The notes beneath the pieces were generated by a model that saw nothing but the letters and a program-made list of their open reading frames with translations, had not been told where the DNA came from and did not search any database. From Primulina eburnea (taxonomy: Eukaryota > Streptophyta > Magnoliopsida > Lamiales > Gesneriaceae): a stretch of 64,000 nt of DNA. Below, in pieces: positions 21,601 through 33,737 of this stretch (position 1 is its first letter; every line of letters starts with the position of its first letter). The stretch covers positions 62,001 through 126,000 of the forward strand of contig NW_027331381.1 of assembly GCF_022965805.1 (NCBI RefSeq), written 5' to 3'. The translations under genes were made by a program, and so were the position numbers.

Positions 21601-24600
21601 GAACGGATGGACAAACTGAAGTTGTCAATAGAACTTGGGAACACTTTTGCGTGCTATTCTTAAAAAGAACTTGGATTGACATTTCTATGGACTTTATTTT
21701 GGGGTTGCCTAGGACTAAGAAGGGGAGGGATTCTATTTTTGTTGTTGTGGATAGATTCTCTAAGATGGCACATTTTATAGCTTGTCATAAAACCGATGAT
21801 GCTTCAAACATTGCGGATTTGTTCTTTAGAGAAGTCGTTAGGTTGCATGGCATGCCTAGGACTATTGTTTCTGGTCGCGATGTTAAATTCTTGAGTTACT
21901 TTTGGAAGACTTTATGGGCTAAACTTGGCACAAAATTGTTGTTTTCTACTACTTGTCATCCTCGAACGGATGGACAAACTGAAGTTGTCAATAGAACTTT
22001 GGGAACACTTTTGCGTGCTATTCTTAAAAAGAACTTGGATTGACATTTCTATGGACTTTATTTTGGGGTTGCCTAGGACTAAGAAGGGGAGGGATTCTAT
22101 TTTTGTTGTTGTGGATAGATTCTCTAAGATGGCACATTTTATAGCTTGTCATAAAACCGATGATGCTTCAAACATTGCGGATTTGTTCTTTAGAGAAGTC
22201 GTTAGGTTGCATGGCATGCCTAGGACTATTGTTTCTGGTCGCGATGTTAAATTCTTGAGTTACTTTTGGAAGACTTTATGGGCTAAACTTGGCACAAAAT
22301 TGTTGTTTTCTACTACTTGTCATCCTCAAACGGATGGACAAACTGAAGTTGTCAATAGAACTTTGGGAACACTTTTGCGTGCTATTCTTAAAAAGAACTT
22401 GGATTGACATTTCTATGGACTTTATTTTGGGGTTGCCTAGGACTAAGAAGGGGAGGGATTCTATTTTTGTTGTTGTGGATAGATTCTCTAAGATGGCACA
22501 TTTTATAGCTTGTCATAAAACCGATGATGCTTCAAACATTGCGGATTTGTTCTTTAGAGAAGTCGTTAGGTTGCATGGCATGCCTAGGACTATTGTTTCT
22601 GGTCGCGATGTTAAATTCTTGAGTTACTTTTGGAAGACTTTATGGGCTAAACTTGGCACAAAATTGTTGTTTTCTACTACTTGTCATCCTCGAACGGATG
22701 GACAAACTGAAGTTGTCAATAGAACTTTGGGAACACTTTTGCGTGCTATTCTTAAAAAGAACTTGGATTGACATTTCTATGGACTTTATTTTGGGGTTGC
22801 CTAGGACTAAGAAGGGGAGAGATTCTATTTTTGTTGTTGTGGATAGATTCTCTAAGATGGCACATTTTATAGCTTGTCATAAACCGATGATGCTTCAAAC
22901 ATTGCGGATTTGTTCTTTAGAGAAGTCGTTAGGTTGCATGGCATGCCTAGGACTATTGTTTCTGGTCGCGATGTTAAATTCTTGAGTTACTTTTGGAAGA
23001 CTTTATGGGCTAAACTTGGCACAAAATTGTTGTTTTCTACTACTTGTCATCCTCGAACGGATGGACAAACTGAAGTTGTCAATAGAACTTTGGGAACACT
23101 TTTGCGTGCTATTCTTAAAAAGAACTTGATTGACATTTCTATGGACTTTATTTTGGGGTTGCCTAGGACTAAGAAGGGGAGGGATTCTATTTTTGTTGTT
23201 GTGGATAGATTCTCTAAGATGGCACATTTTATAGCTTGTCATAAAACCGATGATGCTTCAAACATTGCGGATTTGTTCTTTAGAGAAGTCGTTAGGTTGC
23301 ATGGCATGCCTAGGACTATTGTTTCTGGTCGCGATGTTAAATTCTTGAGTTACTTTTGGAAGACTTTATGGGCTAAACTTGGCACAAAATTGTTGTTTTC
23401 TACTACTTGTCATCCTCGAAACGGATGGACAAACTGAAGTTGTCAATAGAACTTTGGGAACACTTTTGCGTGCTATTCTTAAAAAGAACTTGGATTGACA
23501 TTTCTATGGACTTTATTTTGGGGTTGCCTAGGACTAAGAAGGGGAGGGATTCTATTTTTGTTGTTGTGGATAGATTCTCTAAGATGGCACATTTTATAGC
23601 TTGTCATAAAACCGATGATGCTTCAAACATTGCGGATTTGTTCTTTAGAGAAGTCGTTAGGTTGCATGGCATGCCTAGGACTATTGTTTCTGGTCGCGAT
23701 GTTAAATTCTTGAGTTACTTTTGGAAGACTTTATGGGCTAAACTTGGCACAAAATTGTTGTTTTCTACTACTTGTCATCCTCGAACGGATGGACAAACTG
23801 AAGTTGTCAATAGAACTTTGGGAACACTTTTGCGTGCTATTCTTAAAAAGAACTTGGATTGACATTTCTATGGACTTTATTTTGGGGTTGCCTAGGACTA
23901 AGAAGGGGAGGGATTCTATTTTTGTTGTTGTGGATAGATTCTCTAAGATGGCACATTTTATAGCTTGTCATAAAACCGATGATGCTTCAAACATTGCGGA
24001 TTTGTTCTTAGAGAAGTCGTTAGGTTGCATGGCATGCCTAGGACTATTGTATTCTGGTCGCGATGTTAAATTCTTGAGTTACTTTTGGAAGACTTTATGG
24101 GCTAAACTTGGCACAAAATTGTTGTTTTCTACTACTTGTCATCCTCAAACGGATGGACAAACTGAAGTTGTCAATAGAACTTTGGGAACACTTTTGCGTG
24201 CTATTCTTAAAAAGAACTTGGATTGACATTTCTATGGACTTTATTTTGGGGTTGCCTAGGACTAAGAAGGGGAGGGATTCTATTTTTGTTGTTGTGGATA
24301 GATTCTCTAAGATGGCACATTTTATAGCTTGTCATAAAACCGATGATGCTTCAAACATTGCGGATTTGTTCTTTAGAGAAGTCGTTAGGTTGCATGGCAT
24401 GCCTAGGACTATTGTTTCTGGTCGCGATGTTAAATTCTTGAGTTACTTTTGGAAGACTTTATGGCTAAACTTGGCACAAAATTGTTGTTTTCTACTACTT
24501 GTCATCCTCGAACGGATGGACAAACTGAAGTTGTCAATAGAACTTTGGGAACACTTTTGCGTGCTATTCTTAAAAAGAACTTGGATTGACATTTCTATGG

Positions 24601-26665
24601 ACTTTATTTTGGGGTTGCCTAGGACTAAGAAGGGGAGGGATTCTATTTTTGTTGTTGTGGATAGATTCTCTAAGATGGCACATTTTATAGCTTGTCATAA
24701 AACCGATGATGCTTCAAACATTGCGGATTTGTTCTTTAGAGAAGTCGTTAGGTTGCATGGCATGCCTAGGACTATTGTTTCTGGTCGCGATGTTAAATTC
24801 TTGAGTTACTTTTGGAAGACTTTATGGGCTAAACTTGGCACAAAATTGTTGTTTTCTACTACTTGTCATCCTCGAACGGATGGACAAACTGAAGTTGTCA
24901 ATAGAACTTTGGGAACACTTTTGCGTGCTATTCTTAAAAAGAACTTGGATTGACATTTCTATGGACTTTATTTTGGGGTTGCCTAGGACTAAGAAGGGGA
25001 GGGATTCTATTTTTGTTGTTGTGGATAGATTCTCTAAGATGGCACATTTTATAGCTTGTCATAAAACCGATGATGCTTCAAACATTGCGGATTTGTTCTT
25101 TAGAGAAGTCGTTAGGTTGCATGGCATGCCTAGGACTATTGTTTCTGGTCGCGATGTTAAATTCTTGAGTTACTTTTGGAAGACTTTATGGGCTAAACTT
25201 GGCACAAAATTGTTTGTTTTCTACTACTTGTCATCCTCAAACGGATGGACAAACTGAAGTTGTCAATAGAACTTTGGGAACACTTTTGCGTGCTATTCTT
25301 AAAAAGAACTTGGATTGACATTTCTATGGACTTTATTTTGGGGTTGCCTAGGACTAAGAAGGGGAGGGATTCTATTTTTGTTGTTGTGGATAGATTCTCT
25401 AAGATGGCACATTTTATAGCTTGTCATAAAACCGATGATGCTTCAAACATTGCGGATTTGTTCTTTAGAGAAGTCGTTAGGTTGCATGGCATGCCTAGGA
25501 CTATTGTTTCTGGTCGCGATGTTAAATTCTTGAGTTACTTTTGGAAGACTTATGGGCTAAACTTGGCACAAAATTGTTGTTTTCTACTACTTGTCATCCT
25601 CGAACGGATGGACAAACTGAAGTTGTCAATAGAACTTGGGAACACTTTTGCGTGCTATTCTTAAAAAGAACTTGGATTGACATTTCTATGGACTTTATTT
25701 TGGGGGTTGCCTAGGACTAAGAAGGGGAGGGATTCTATTTTTGTTGTTGTGGATAGATTCTCTAAGATGGCACATTTTATAGCTTGTCATAAAACGATGA
25801 TGCTTCAAACATTGCGGATTTGTTCTTTAGAGAAGTCGTTAGGTTGCATGGCATGCCTAGGACTATTGTTTCTGGTCGCGATGTTAAATTCTTGAGTTAC
25901 TTTTGGAATACTTTATGGGCTAAACTTGGCACAAAATTGTTGTTTTCTACTACTTGTCATCCTCGAACGGATGGACAAACTGAAGTTGTCAATAGAACTT
26001 TGGGAACACTTTTGCGTGCTATTCTTAAAAGAACTTGGATTGACATTTCTATGGACTTTATTTTGGGGTTGCCTAGGACTAAGAAGGGGAGGGATTCTAT
26101 TTTGTTGTTGTGGATAGATTCTCTAAGATGGCACATTTTATAGCTTGTCATAAAACCGATGATGCTTCAAACATTGCGGATTTGTTCTTTAGAGAAGTCG
26201 TTAGGTTGCATGGCATGCCTAGGACTATTGTTTCTGGTCGCGATGTTAAATTCTTGAGTTACTTTTGGAAGACTTTATGGGCTAAACTTGGCACAAAATT
26301 GTTGTTTTCTACTACTTGTCATCCTCAAACGGATGGACAAACTGAAGTTGTCAATAGAACTTTGGGAACACTTTTGCGTGCTATTCTTAAAAAGAACTTG
26401 GATTGACATTTCTATGACTTTATTTTGGGGTTGCCTAGGACTAAGAAGGGGAGGATTCTATTTTGTTGTTGTGGATAGATTCTCTAAGATGGCACATTTT
26501 ATAGCTTGTCATAAAACCGATGATGCTTCAAACATGCGGATTTGTTCTTTAGATAAGTCGTTAGGTTGCATGGCATGCCCTAGGACTATTGTTTCTGGTC
26601 GCGATGTTAAATTCTTGAGTTACTTTTGGAAGACTTTATGGGCTAAACTTGGCACAAAATTGATT
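15680..26665 (+). repeat. IN364 satellite-like tandem array (about 30 units of 364 bp)
   Basis: Ten kilobases of head-to-tail copies of one unit. Corresponding points recur at 17929, 18293, 18657, then 21925, 22289, 22653, then 23744 and 24108, a 364-bp step. Each unit is a piece of a Ty3/gypsy integrase catalytic core. It runs from [16 protein letters not shown] through [34 protein letters not shown] and [19 protein letters not shown], then joins the next unit at KKNL/DISM. Since 364 is not a multiple of three, the frame shifts at each junction and a stop ends most units. ORFs of about 280 codons occur only where one base is lost. Interior units are nearly identical; those at 15680-16830 and 26400-26665 are more diverged, as expected at array edges. 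The unit is not a functional gene. Confidence 0.93.
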
Positions 26666-27300
26666 GAGGATGTGAAGGTAGTGGATTCCACTTCAATCTT
26701 GAAGCCAAACTTGTGGATGATTTGAATGTTAATATTGTGTCTCATGCGAGTATTGAGTGTTTTAGCTGTGGAGGGTGAGTTGTTAGATGATGTGCAAGTT
26801 GTTTCTTTTGCTCAACTGTCTACGAATGTAATTTGTATTGATGAATCAATTTGTTATAGTTGAGAGAAAAAGAAAATGAGATGGTCGAAAAAAGAGCGAT
26901 ACAAAGAGTGAGATGGCCATCGATGAAACTAAAGAGTTGTGTGAAAAAGTGGTCAAGCAAACAAAAAAAGAAATTTATGTGTATGGCCCAAAAGAGTGAG
27001 GATGAGCGATTTTTATTTTGAATAAACCACTTCATGTATATCTGTGCAGGTTGGTTTTATTTTATTTTAATGAATTAGCCCGGTTCGATCCCGAGCATTG
27101 TTAAACTCTACTTGCAGGATTGTGGGAAAGGCATGAAATGTATTGATCTTCCTAGCTATCAAGAAAGACAAGATTTGAGGACAAATCTTTTTAAAGAAAG
27201 GGAGTATGATGTGAATCTAGCTAGCCACTATGCGTTCCAAGAACCAATCCGAGAGGACGCGCTTGAAGACGTTAAATGTTGCCATTCATCCAACCAATGA
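26666..27300 (+). pseudogene. Ty3/gypsy element 3' tail next to the array
   Basis: Immediately after the last partial integrase unit the sequence becomes unique. It is A+T-rich with a short open stretch at 27112-27300 containing DLRTNLFKEREYDVN. In my judgement this resembles the C-terminal tail just before the polypurine tract in the plant gypsy families whose integrase matches IN364 (typically DLRSNPFxEGE). If so, this is the end of the donor-type element with the middle missing. 26666-27111 has no other recognisable coding sequence. Confidence 0.45.
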
Positions 27301-27538
27301 AAGTTTGGAAACAAGGCTCGAAGGGTTCGGGTTGCATCACAATCAGTAGAAGCTGACCGGGCTACACGGACCTGTACACGGGGTCCGTGTCTCTACATTC
27401 GAGATTGAGATTTACAGAGCCCACAGCTCACCCGGAGGCCTACACGGGTCCATGCCCTTTACGTTTGGACGAGAATATTTTTACCTTCTTTAGAGTTTAT
27501 TTTGTTAGGAAACTGGATTCTAGTAATCTTTTTGATAT
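27301..27538. other. LTR-like debris before the sequence gap
   Basis: No gene. A perfect inverted repeat ACACGGACC/GGTCCGTGT (27364-27372 and 27382-27390) lies in a stretch rich in ACACGG motifs, which looks like part of a gypsy LTR. The far end is lost in the gap. Confidence 0.4.
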
Positions 27539-27563
27539 NNNNNNNNNNNNNNNNNNNNNNNNN
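27539..27563. other. Assembly gap (25 Ns)
   Basis: Twenty-five N characters. A short fixed-length run like this is usually a scaffold join of unknown true size. The sequence to the right restarts within a Copia-I LTR end that is also present at 3604. Confidence 0.97.
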
Positions 27564-27625
27564 TACATAGAGGTTCATTGTTGAACACTCGGCCAACACT
27601 TGGCTCGATGGGCACTACTCTAACA
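27564..27625 (-). repeat. Copia-I LTR, terminal 62 bp (minus)
   Basis: Reverse complement of the first bases of a Copia-I LTR, matching 3604-3666 with small indels. It ends at the same junction with IN364 as copy 0 does at 3666/3667. Confidence 0.85.
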
Positions 27626-28513
27626 CCAGAATCAATAGTCCTAGGCATGCCACGCAACCTAACGACTTCTCTAAAGAACAAATCCGCAATGTTTGAAGCA
27701 TCATCGGTTTTATGACAAGCTATAAAATGTGCCATCTTAGAGAATCTATCCACAACAACGAAAATAGAATCCCTCCCCTTCTTAGTCTTAGGCAACCCCA
27801 AAATAAAGTCCATTGAAATGTCAATCCAAGTTCTTTTTAAGAATAGCACGCAAAATGTTCCCAAAGTTTTAGTGAAACCTTCAGTTAGTCCATCCGTTTG
27901 AGGATGACAAGTAGTAGAAAACAACAACTTTGTGCCAAGTTTAGCCCATAAAGTATTCCAAAAGTACTCAAGAATTTAACGGGTGACCAGAATCAATAGT
28001 CCAAGGCATGCCACGCACCTAACGACTTCTCTGAAGAACAAATCTGCAATGTTTGAAGCATCATCGGTTTTATGACAAGCTATAAAATGTGCCATCTTAG
28101 AGAATCTATCCACAACAACGAAAATAGAATCCCTCCCCTTCTTAGTCCTAGGTAACCCCAAAATAAAGTCCATAGAAATGTCAATCCAAGTTCTTTTAAG
28201 AATAGCACGCAAAAGTGTTCCAAGTTCTATCGACACTTCAGTGTTGTCCATCCGTGTTGAGGAGACAAGTAGTAGAAAACAACAATTTTGTGCCAAGTTT
28301 AGCCCATAAAGTATGCAAAAGTAACTCAAGAATTTAACATCGCGACCAGAATCAATAGTCCTAAGGCATGCCATGCAACGAACGACTTCTCTAAAGAACA
28401 AAATCCGCAATGTTTGAAGCATCATACGGTTTGTATGACAAGCTATAAATGTGCCATCTTAGAGAATCTATCCACAACAACAAAAATAGAACATTCCCAT
28501 TCTAGTCTAGGCA
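27626..28513 (-). repeat. IN364 minus-oriented fragment, second copy
   Basis: A near copy of 3667-4564 with many one-base insertions and deletions, especially 28180-28513. Minus-strand translation shows the same integrase pieces, with extra frame breaks. It directly precedes the TG of the Gypsy-A 5' LTR. Confidence 0.85.
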
Positions 28514-28926
28514 TGTAATAAGCTCGAGCCGAGGGGGCCCGGTGTAGCGGTACGGTCTAAGCTTTCTTGTTATTTGGGTTATGTGATTAGATGTTTAGAG
28601 TTGTGTTTTGGGCCAAAGTATTATTGATTATTAGTGTCTTGAGGTATTAGTTGTTTGGTTGTTCGTTCAGTGTTTCGGATCGATTTTAGTTGGTTGAGTG
28701 GTGTTCTTTGCCGTGACCATAGTGCACCCGCGGTCGACTGTTCAAGATTTTATGTTTGTAAGCCGTGGCAGGACCGCACCTGCGGTAGTGCAAGGACCGC
28801 ACCCACGGTGATGACCGCACCCGTGGTGATGACCGCACCCACGGTGAGGACCCGCCCCACGGTGATGACCGCACCTGTGGTAGTGCAAGGACCGCACCCG
28901 CGGTGTCTGCAGGACCGCACCCGCGG
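28514..28926 (+). repeat. Gypsy-A 5' LTR, segment 1
   Basis: TGTAATA start, then the same sequence as 62668 onward. The first 50 bases carry several extra bases relative to both 4565 and 62668. From about 28730 it holds a run of GACCGCACC(C/T)(G/A)CGGTGATG-type units, more units than in the 3' LTR. It ends in CGCGG, the target-site duplication of Copia-I copy 2. Confidence 0.88.
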
Positions 28927-31082
28927 TGTTAGAGTAGGTGCCCGTCGAGCCAAGTGTTGGCCGAGTGTTCACAATGAAACTCTATGTATAAGCAGTCTTT
29001 ATTTTAATAATATTTGAAATTTATTATTTTGGCAAATCTTTATCTGTATACCCATGCTAGTTGCATAGATAAAGCCCTTGAATATACAAATAGTAGAAAG
29101 AATATGAGATGCTCATATGATGAGTATCATGAAACTCATATTTGTAATACTGTATATTCTAAACGGTTCCTAGTCGATTCAGCCGCCACTAAGAAGGATA
29201 TAGGCCGCTCGAGTTAGAGACTAGTATCTGCGATGTGAGTACCATGTTTCATTGGTAGGGGACATTGTGATGTCCGAACATGCAGATAGGTGCTCCTTGT
29301 AGAGTGCACTGAACAACCCTCCATAAAAGGACTTTCCAAGTGGTTCTCACTTATCGAGTGGAAAAGTCCTGGTTTATGGTTGTACAGAATTAGTCCTTAT
29401 GACCCGGGACAACATTGAGACTCTATGTGCTAGAATTACACTTTGACTTGTTTACCGACTCTCATGGGGTCATCAGGTGGCAAGGTTGGGTGTTCTGTCG
29501 AAACACATAGGAGTCGATGCATTGTAGTCGGGGATTCACCGCTTACCTTCAGGGTATGGATATCCTATGTGTTATCATGTGTATGTAGGTTGAAATCTCT
29601 GGCCAGAGTATGGTTGTAATTATGAAAGGGGTTTCATAGATTACACCATTGATGCAACTACAACATGACACATAGTATCGATTCATTGACAACTCTCGAT
29701 AAACCAATGGTTGTCGAATCGGTCGGGATATATGAGTTGAAGGGACCGTACTGTACGCTAACCATAATTGAATGGTTCTTGCAGGCACTATCATTTGATA
29801 CCTAGGGAATCATGTAAGCGATGCTGCTAGGCGTTTAACATGATTGGTTGGGTACTATCAGACTTGAGTTCTGACGTTCTTATTATCAAGGTGTTGATAA
29901 ATAAGAATGGAGCAATTGGGGTATGCTCGTATAAGGACATGTTTAGTCCGAATCACATGGTGATGTGAACCCACGGCTAGTTGTATCAATGAACCATTGA
30001 GGGCCACACAAGTACTAGCTTTCTAGATTCCGTTGAGAAGTAAAAAATAGTTCAATGTGTTGAACGGCTTATAAAGGAGTTTATAAGCGTAAGGAAAATT
30101 AGAAGTATGACTTCTATAATGGAGAAAATAGTTCAAAGTGTTGAACGACTTATAAATGAGTTTATAAGTGTAAGAAAAAAAATAGAAGTATGACTTCTAT
30201 GAGAGAAATGTAAATTTTGATTTATGGAAGTGTTCCTAAATTAAAATTTGGCCAAGTGAATAATGTAATTGAAAATTGTGATTTTCATAAACATTATTAT
30301 GGACTAAATAAATTAATTCAAGTGTTGAATTAATTAAACACTAGTGGACCTAGTAGAGTCCAAATAATTAAATTAATTCAAGTGTTGAATTAATTAAATA
30401 ATATTGAGTCTTGTAGAGCTCAATTAAAATAATTATTTAACTAGTGGGACTTGGGTAAATTCAAGTAATGTTTAATTAGTCTCAAATATGTTTGAGATAA
30501 TTAAATTTAGTCCAAGGTTTTTAATTTGATTAAAAACCATATTATATAATATGCATGCATGGGAGGTCAAGAGTTGGAGACTAATTTTTGGGATATCAAG
30601 GCATGGCATGCAAAAAGGTGTTTTTGCTTTTTGCTTTTTGGACATCCAAGACTAGTCTTCCTTCCCCATTCTAGCAATGCACTTGGCCGAAACTTCTTGC
30701 ATATTCTCTCCATATTTTTTTTTCCTTTTGTGTTCTTCAATTTGTTGGAGAAAACACACACTTCTCTTTGAAAAATCCTCATGTTTTTCTAGTGCAAAAT
30801 ATGAGGGGATCTACCTAGTTAGTGGTGGGCCTAATTTTGAAGGAAAGGAAGGAAAGCTTGTAGATCTTCTTTCATTCAAGAGCTAAGGTTTTTAAATCTT
30901 AGTTGGAGACATACATCAACCTCAAGAGGTTGATAGGTACACTTTCTTACACCCTATGAATGTCATTTTGTGTGTTTTTGTATTTGTTGCACAAGGAAAT
31001 GGGGTGGCCGAAATTTTAAGCTAAAAATTTTAGATTTCAAACTTCCGTTGCGCTTCCGGCCACCGTAATCGGTCCGCTTTCA
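28927..31082 (+). repeat. Copia-I copy 2, 5' LTR
   Basis: 2156 bp, TGTTAGAG...TTTCA. It is almost the same as the copy 1 5' LTR; differences are mostly lengths of A or T runs. It carries the palindrome cassette and the paired 25-bp inverted repeats. Confidence 0.94.
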
Positions 31083-31084
31083 AG

Positions 31085-31096
31085 TGGTATCAGAGC
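31085..31096 (+). promoter_or_regulatory. Primer-binding site, Copia-I copy 2
   Basis: TGGTATCAGAGC two bases after the LTR end, identical to copy 1. Confidence 0.93.
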
Positions 31097-32873
31097 TATG
31101 GTTACGTTTTTGTGTAGCAAATACAATATATATTATGTTGAGATCGATTTCTAACCGCATGAGTGTGTTTTTGCAACAAATCGAGGGCCGTTTTTGGGGA
31201 AAAATTCGGGCAGCAAGTTGCTGCCCGTGTCGGGCAGCTCGGGCTGCCCGTTTCGGGCAGCTAGGGCAGCCCCCCGAACAGCCCCATCATTTTAAATAAA
31301 AAAAAATTTTTTGGTAAGTTGGCCGGAATCCGGCGACGGAGCTCCGGCGACGGCGATGACGACTAGGGTTTCCAAAAGTGTTTGGATTATCAAAGTGTCA
31401 TGGGCCTTGAGTTGTTGGGCCATTGGATGGCTAACATGTTTGTGAATTTTAAATGGGCCGAAAATGTTTTTGGTGAAAAATGATTTTTGGGCCCTTAAGT
31501 TTAAAATTACAAAAGTTGCAAATATTTTCTCATGAAATAAATAATTTAAGTTGGACTTTGATTATTTATAGTAAATTGTGATTTACAAGAAATTCGGTTA
31601 TAAATAAATTAATTTGAAAGTAGACAAAGGTGTTTGTATACTTTGTTAATTTAGTTTATAATCGTGACGGTTAGTGATTGGATCAAGATATATAATATTG
31701 GATCAATTAATTATTGTGATAATTAATTGATGGTGTATGATATGTGATATTATGCATGAAGGATGATCAAAAGCCCAAGCCCAATTTGCTAGGTGTATGC
31801 TAGGATATTTTGTGTTGAATGATTGTAATAATTATCAATTTATCAAGTGGGCTTGGTTTATGGCCCGTTCCCACCCCATGAGATGTATCCCTATTTGCCA
31901 TGGATATTTATTTGAAAATATTAGTATAGTGGATGATCAAGATTGGAAGATGGTGGCCATGATGATTATGAAGATCGAAGACATGTAAATATTGGAAGCT
32001 TATGTAAATGTTGCATTTGCATCCCGTGCATTTACCCTAGGATTGGACCTAGGTCCGTGTTTAGCTCACACGGACCGTTAGTATTGGGGCGATTGATCAT
32101 CCTTGTTTGTTTACTGTTTATAATATATGCATGATATGTTACAAATAATGAGTATGTGCGTTATTATTATGATAATAACAAAGTTGCATGAATCCGGCAA
32201 ACATACGATCAAACATGGCGAGCTTTTAAAATAAAATTAATGATGAGACCTTTCAAAATTAAAATCCCTCATTTTGAATAAGATTCAAAATTAATATCAA
32301 GCCCGAAAAGGGGAATTATAAATTTGTTTATAATTTCCTTGTCTTCCATCGACAATGGGTGCATGATGAACGCTACCCGTACTCGGGGCTCGGCTCATAT
32401 TATTGGGGGAGCCCTGGGTGCCGGAAAGCTGTGACATCTATTGACATGGTGATGTGAACTACGTGGAACTCCCATGATTTCGGCTCATATTATTCAGGGA
32501 ACTCATGGCGACCGTCCATTAAGGTTCAACATCGATGGGTTAGGCTTGACACGTAAAGATGAACGACGTCATATTATTGGGTCCTAATCAAACGTGAGAC
32601 AAAAGTTTACGTAGAGGGTTGCATTGTGATGCAATTGGAAACTACCTTTTAGGAATTGTGATTGGCTGATATTATTCGGGATCATAATTCGCTAATTGGA
32701 CCTTACGTACCTACTGAGGAAAGGGGTTTCCCGTTTCACTAGAGGGTAGTGAAAGATGTCAAAACAGTGGGAGTAAATATTTATGAAGTAAAAGTCCATA
32801 CTTTATATCTTACCAAATATATTAAATAGTCATCAACATTTATCTGTTTTACTTTTCAGTACAAATTTTGACA
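31097..32873 (+). other. Copia-I copy 2 leader, untranslated
   Basis: Near-identical to 7137-8914. The three G+C-rich stem-loops are at 31207-31227, 31231-31250 and 31254-31274, followed by the four CATATTATT-type motifs before gag. No credible coding sequence is present. Confidence 0.8.
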
Positions 32874-33734
32874 ATGTCTTCGATTCGCAATCCGATATCT
32901 GCAATACTCGACAAACACATGTTAACCGGACCTAATTACCTCACTTGGCTAAGAAACCTAAAAATAGTCTTGAATTCGGAAAGGGTAGCATATACACTGA
33001 CTGAGTCGCCCCCTGTTGAGGCTCCGACTCACTGCAATCCTGAGGAATTGCAGGCTTACAAGGAATGGTGTGACCATGACTTGATAGCCAGGTGTTATAT
33101 GCTGACTTCTATGAATGATGAGCTGCAGAGGCGTTTTGAGGGTGCAAAGAGTGCTGCTGACATTCATTTGCATCTCAAAGAGCTCTTTGGTTAGCAAACA
33201 CGACCACTAAGGCATGCTACCGTCAAGGAGCTGATCACTTTGCGCATGCGAGATGGGGCCTCGGTCCATGAGCATGGCCTAAAGGTGATCGGGCTCGTGG
33301 ACAAGCTCGTTGGCATGGATCTGATCTTGCCTTCGGAGTTGACCACCGACGTGTTGCTGTTATCGCTGCCTAGCTCATTTGATCCTTTTGTGGTGAACTT
33401 CAACATGAACAAAATGGAACCGACCCTTGAGGAGTTGGTGAACATGCTTGTTACGTTTGAATCCACCATCAAGAAAGAGAAGTTGGTCCTTTATGTGGGT
33501 TCTTCATCTGGTACGAAGATTGATCCACATGGGAATGGAAAGAAGCGTTCTTTCCAACATCCCAAGAAGAACGTGCCCTCGTTGAGGCAATCTCCGAATC
33601 CCGTTGAGGCAGCCAGACCAGTTAAGGCTGACAAGACTGATGATGTATGTCATCACTGCAAGAAGCCTGGACATTGGAGGCGTAATTGCAAAGAATATCT
33701 TGCCCAGAAAAGTTCTGGAAATGGTATGTTCTAA
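32874..33734 (+). pseudogene. gag: Copia-I copy 2 gag, interrupted by a stop
   Basis: Same 286-codon Gag as copy 1, but a TAG stop replaces a GAG codon at about 33192, after roughly 106 codons. Downstream the frame is open again to 33734 and still encodes the CX2CX4HX4C zinc knuckle. Translation would give a truncated product without the RNA-binding knuckle. Confidence 0.88.
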
Positions 33735-33737
33735 ATT

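Noticed and set aside
15680..26665. Series of 140-281 codon ORFs that look like a tandem gene family
   Set aside because: All are the same integrase fragment read through a 364-bp repeat whose length is not a multiple of three. The conserved aspartate is lost and there are no promoters or starts of their own.
15680..26665. Regular repeats resembling a CRISPR array
   Set aside because: Units are contiguous 364-bp coding-derived repeats without unique spacers, in a plant nuclear context.
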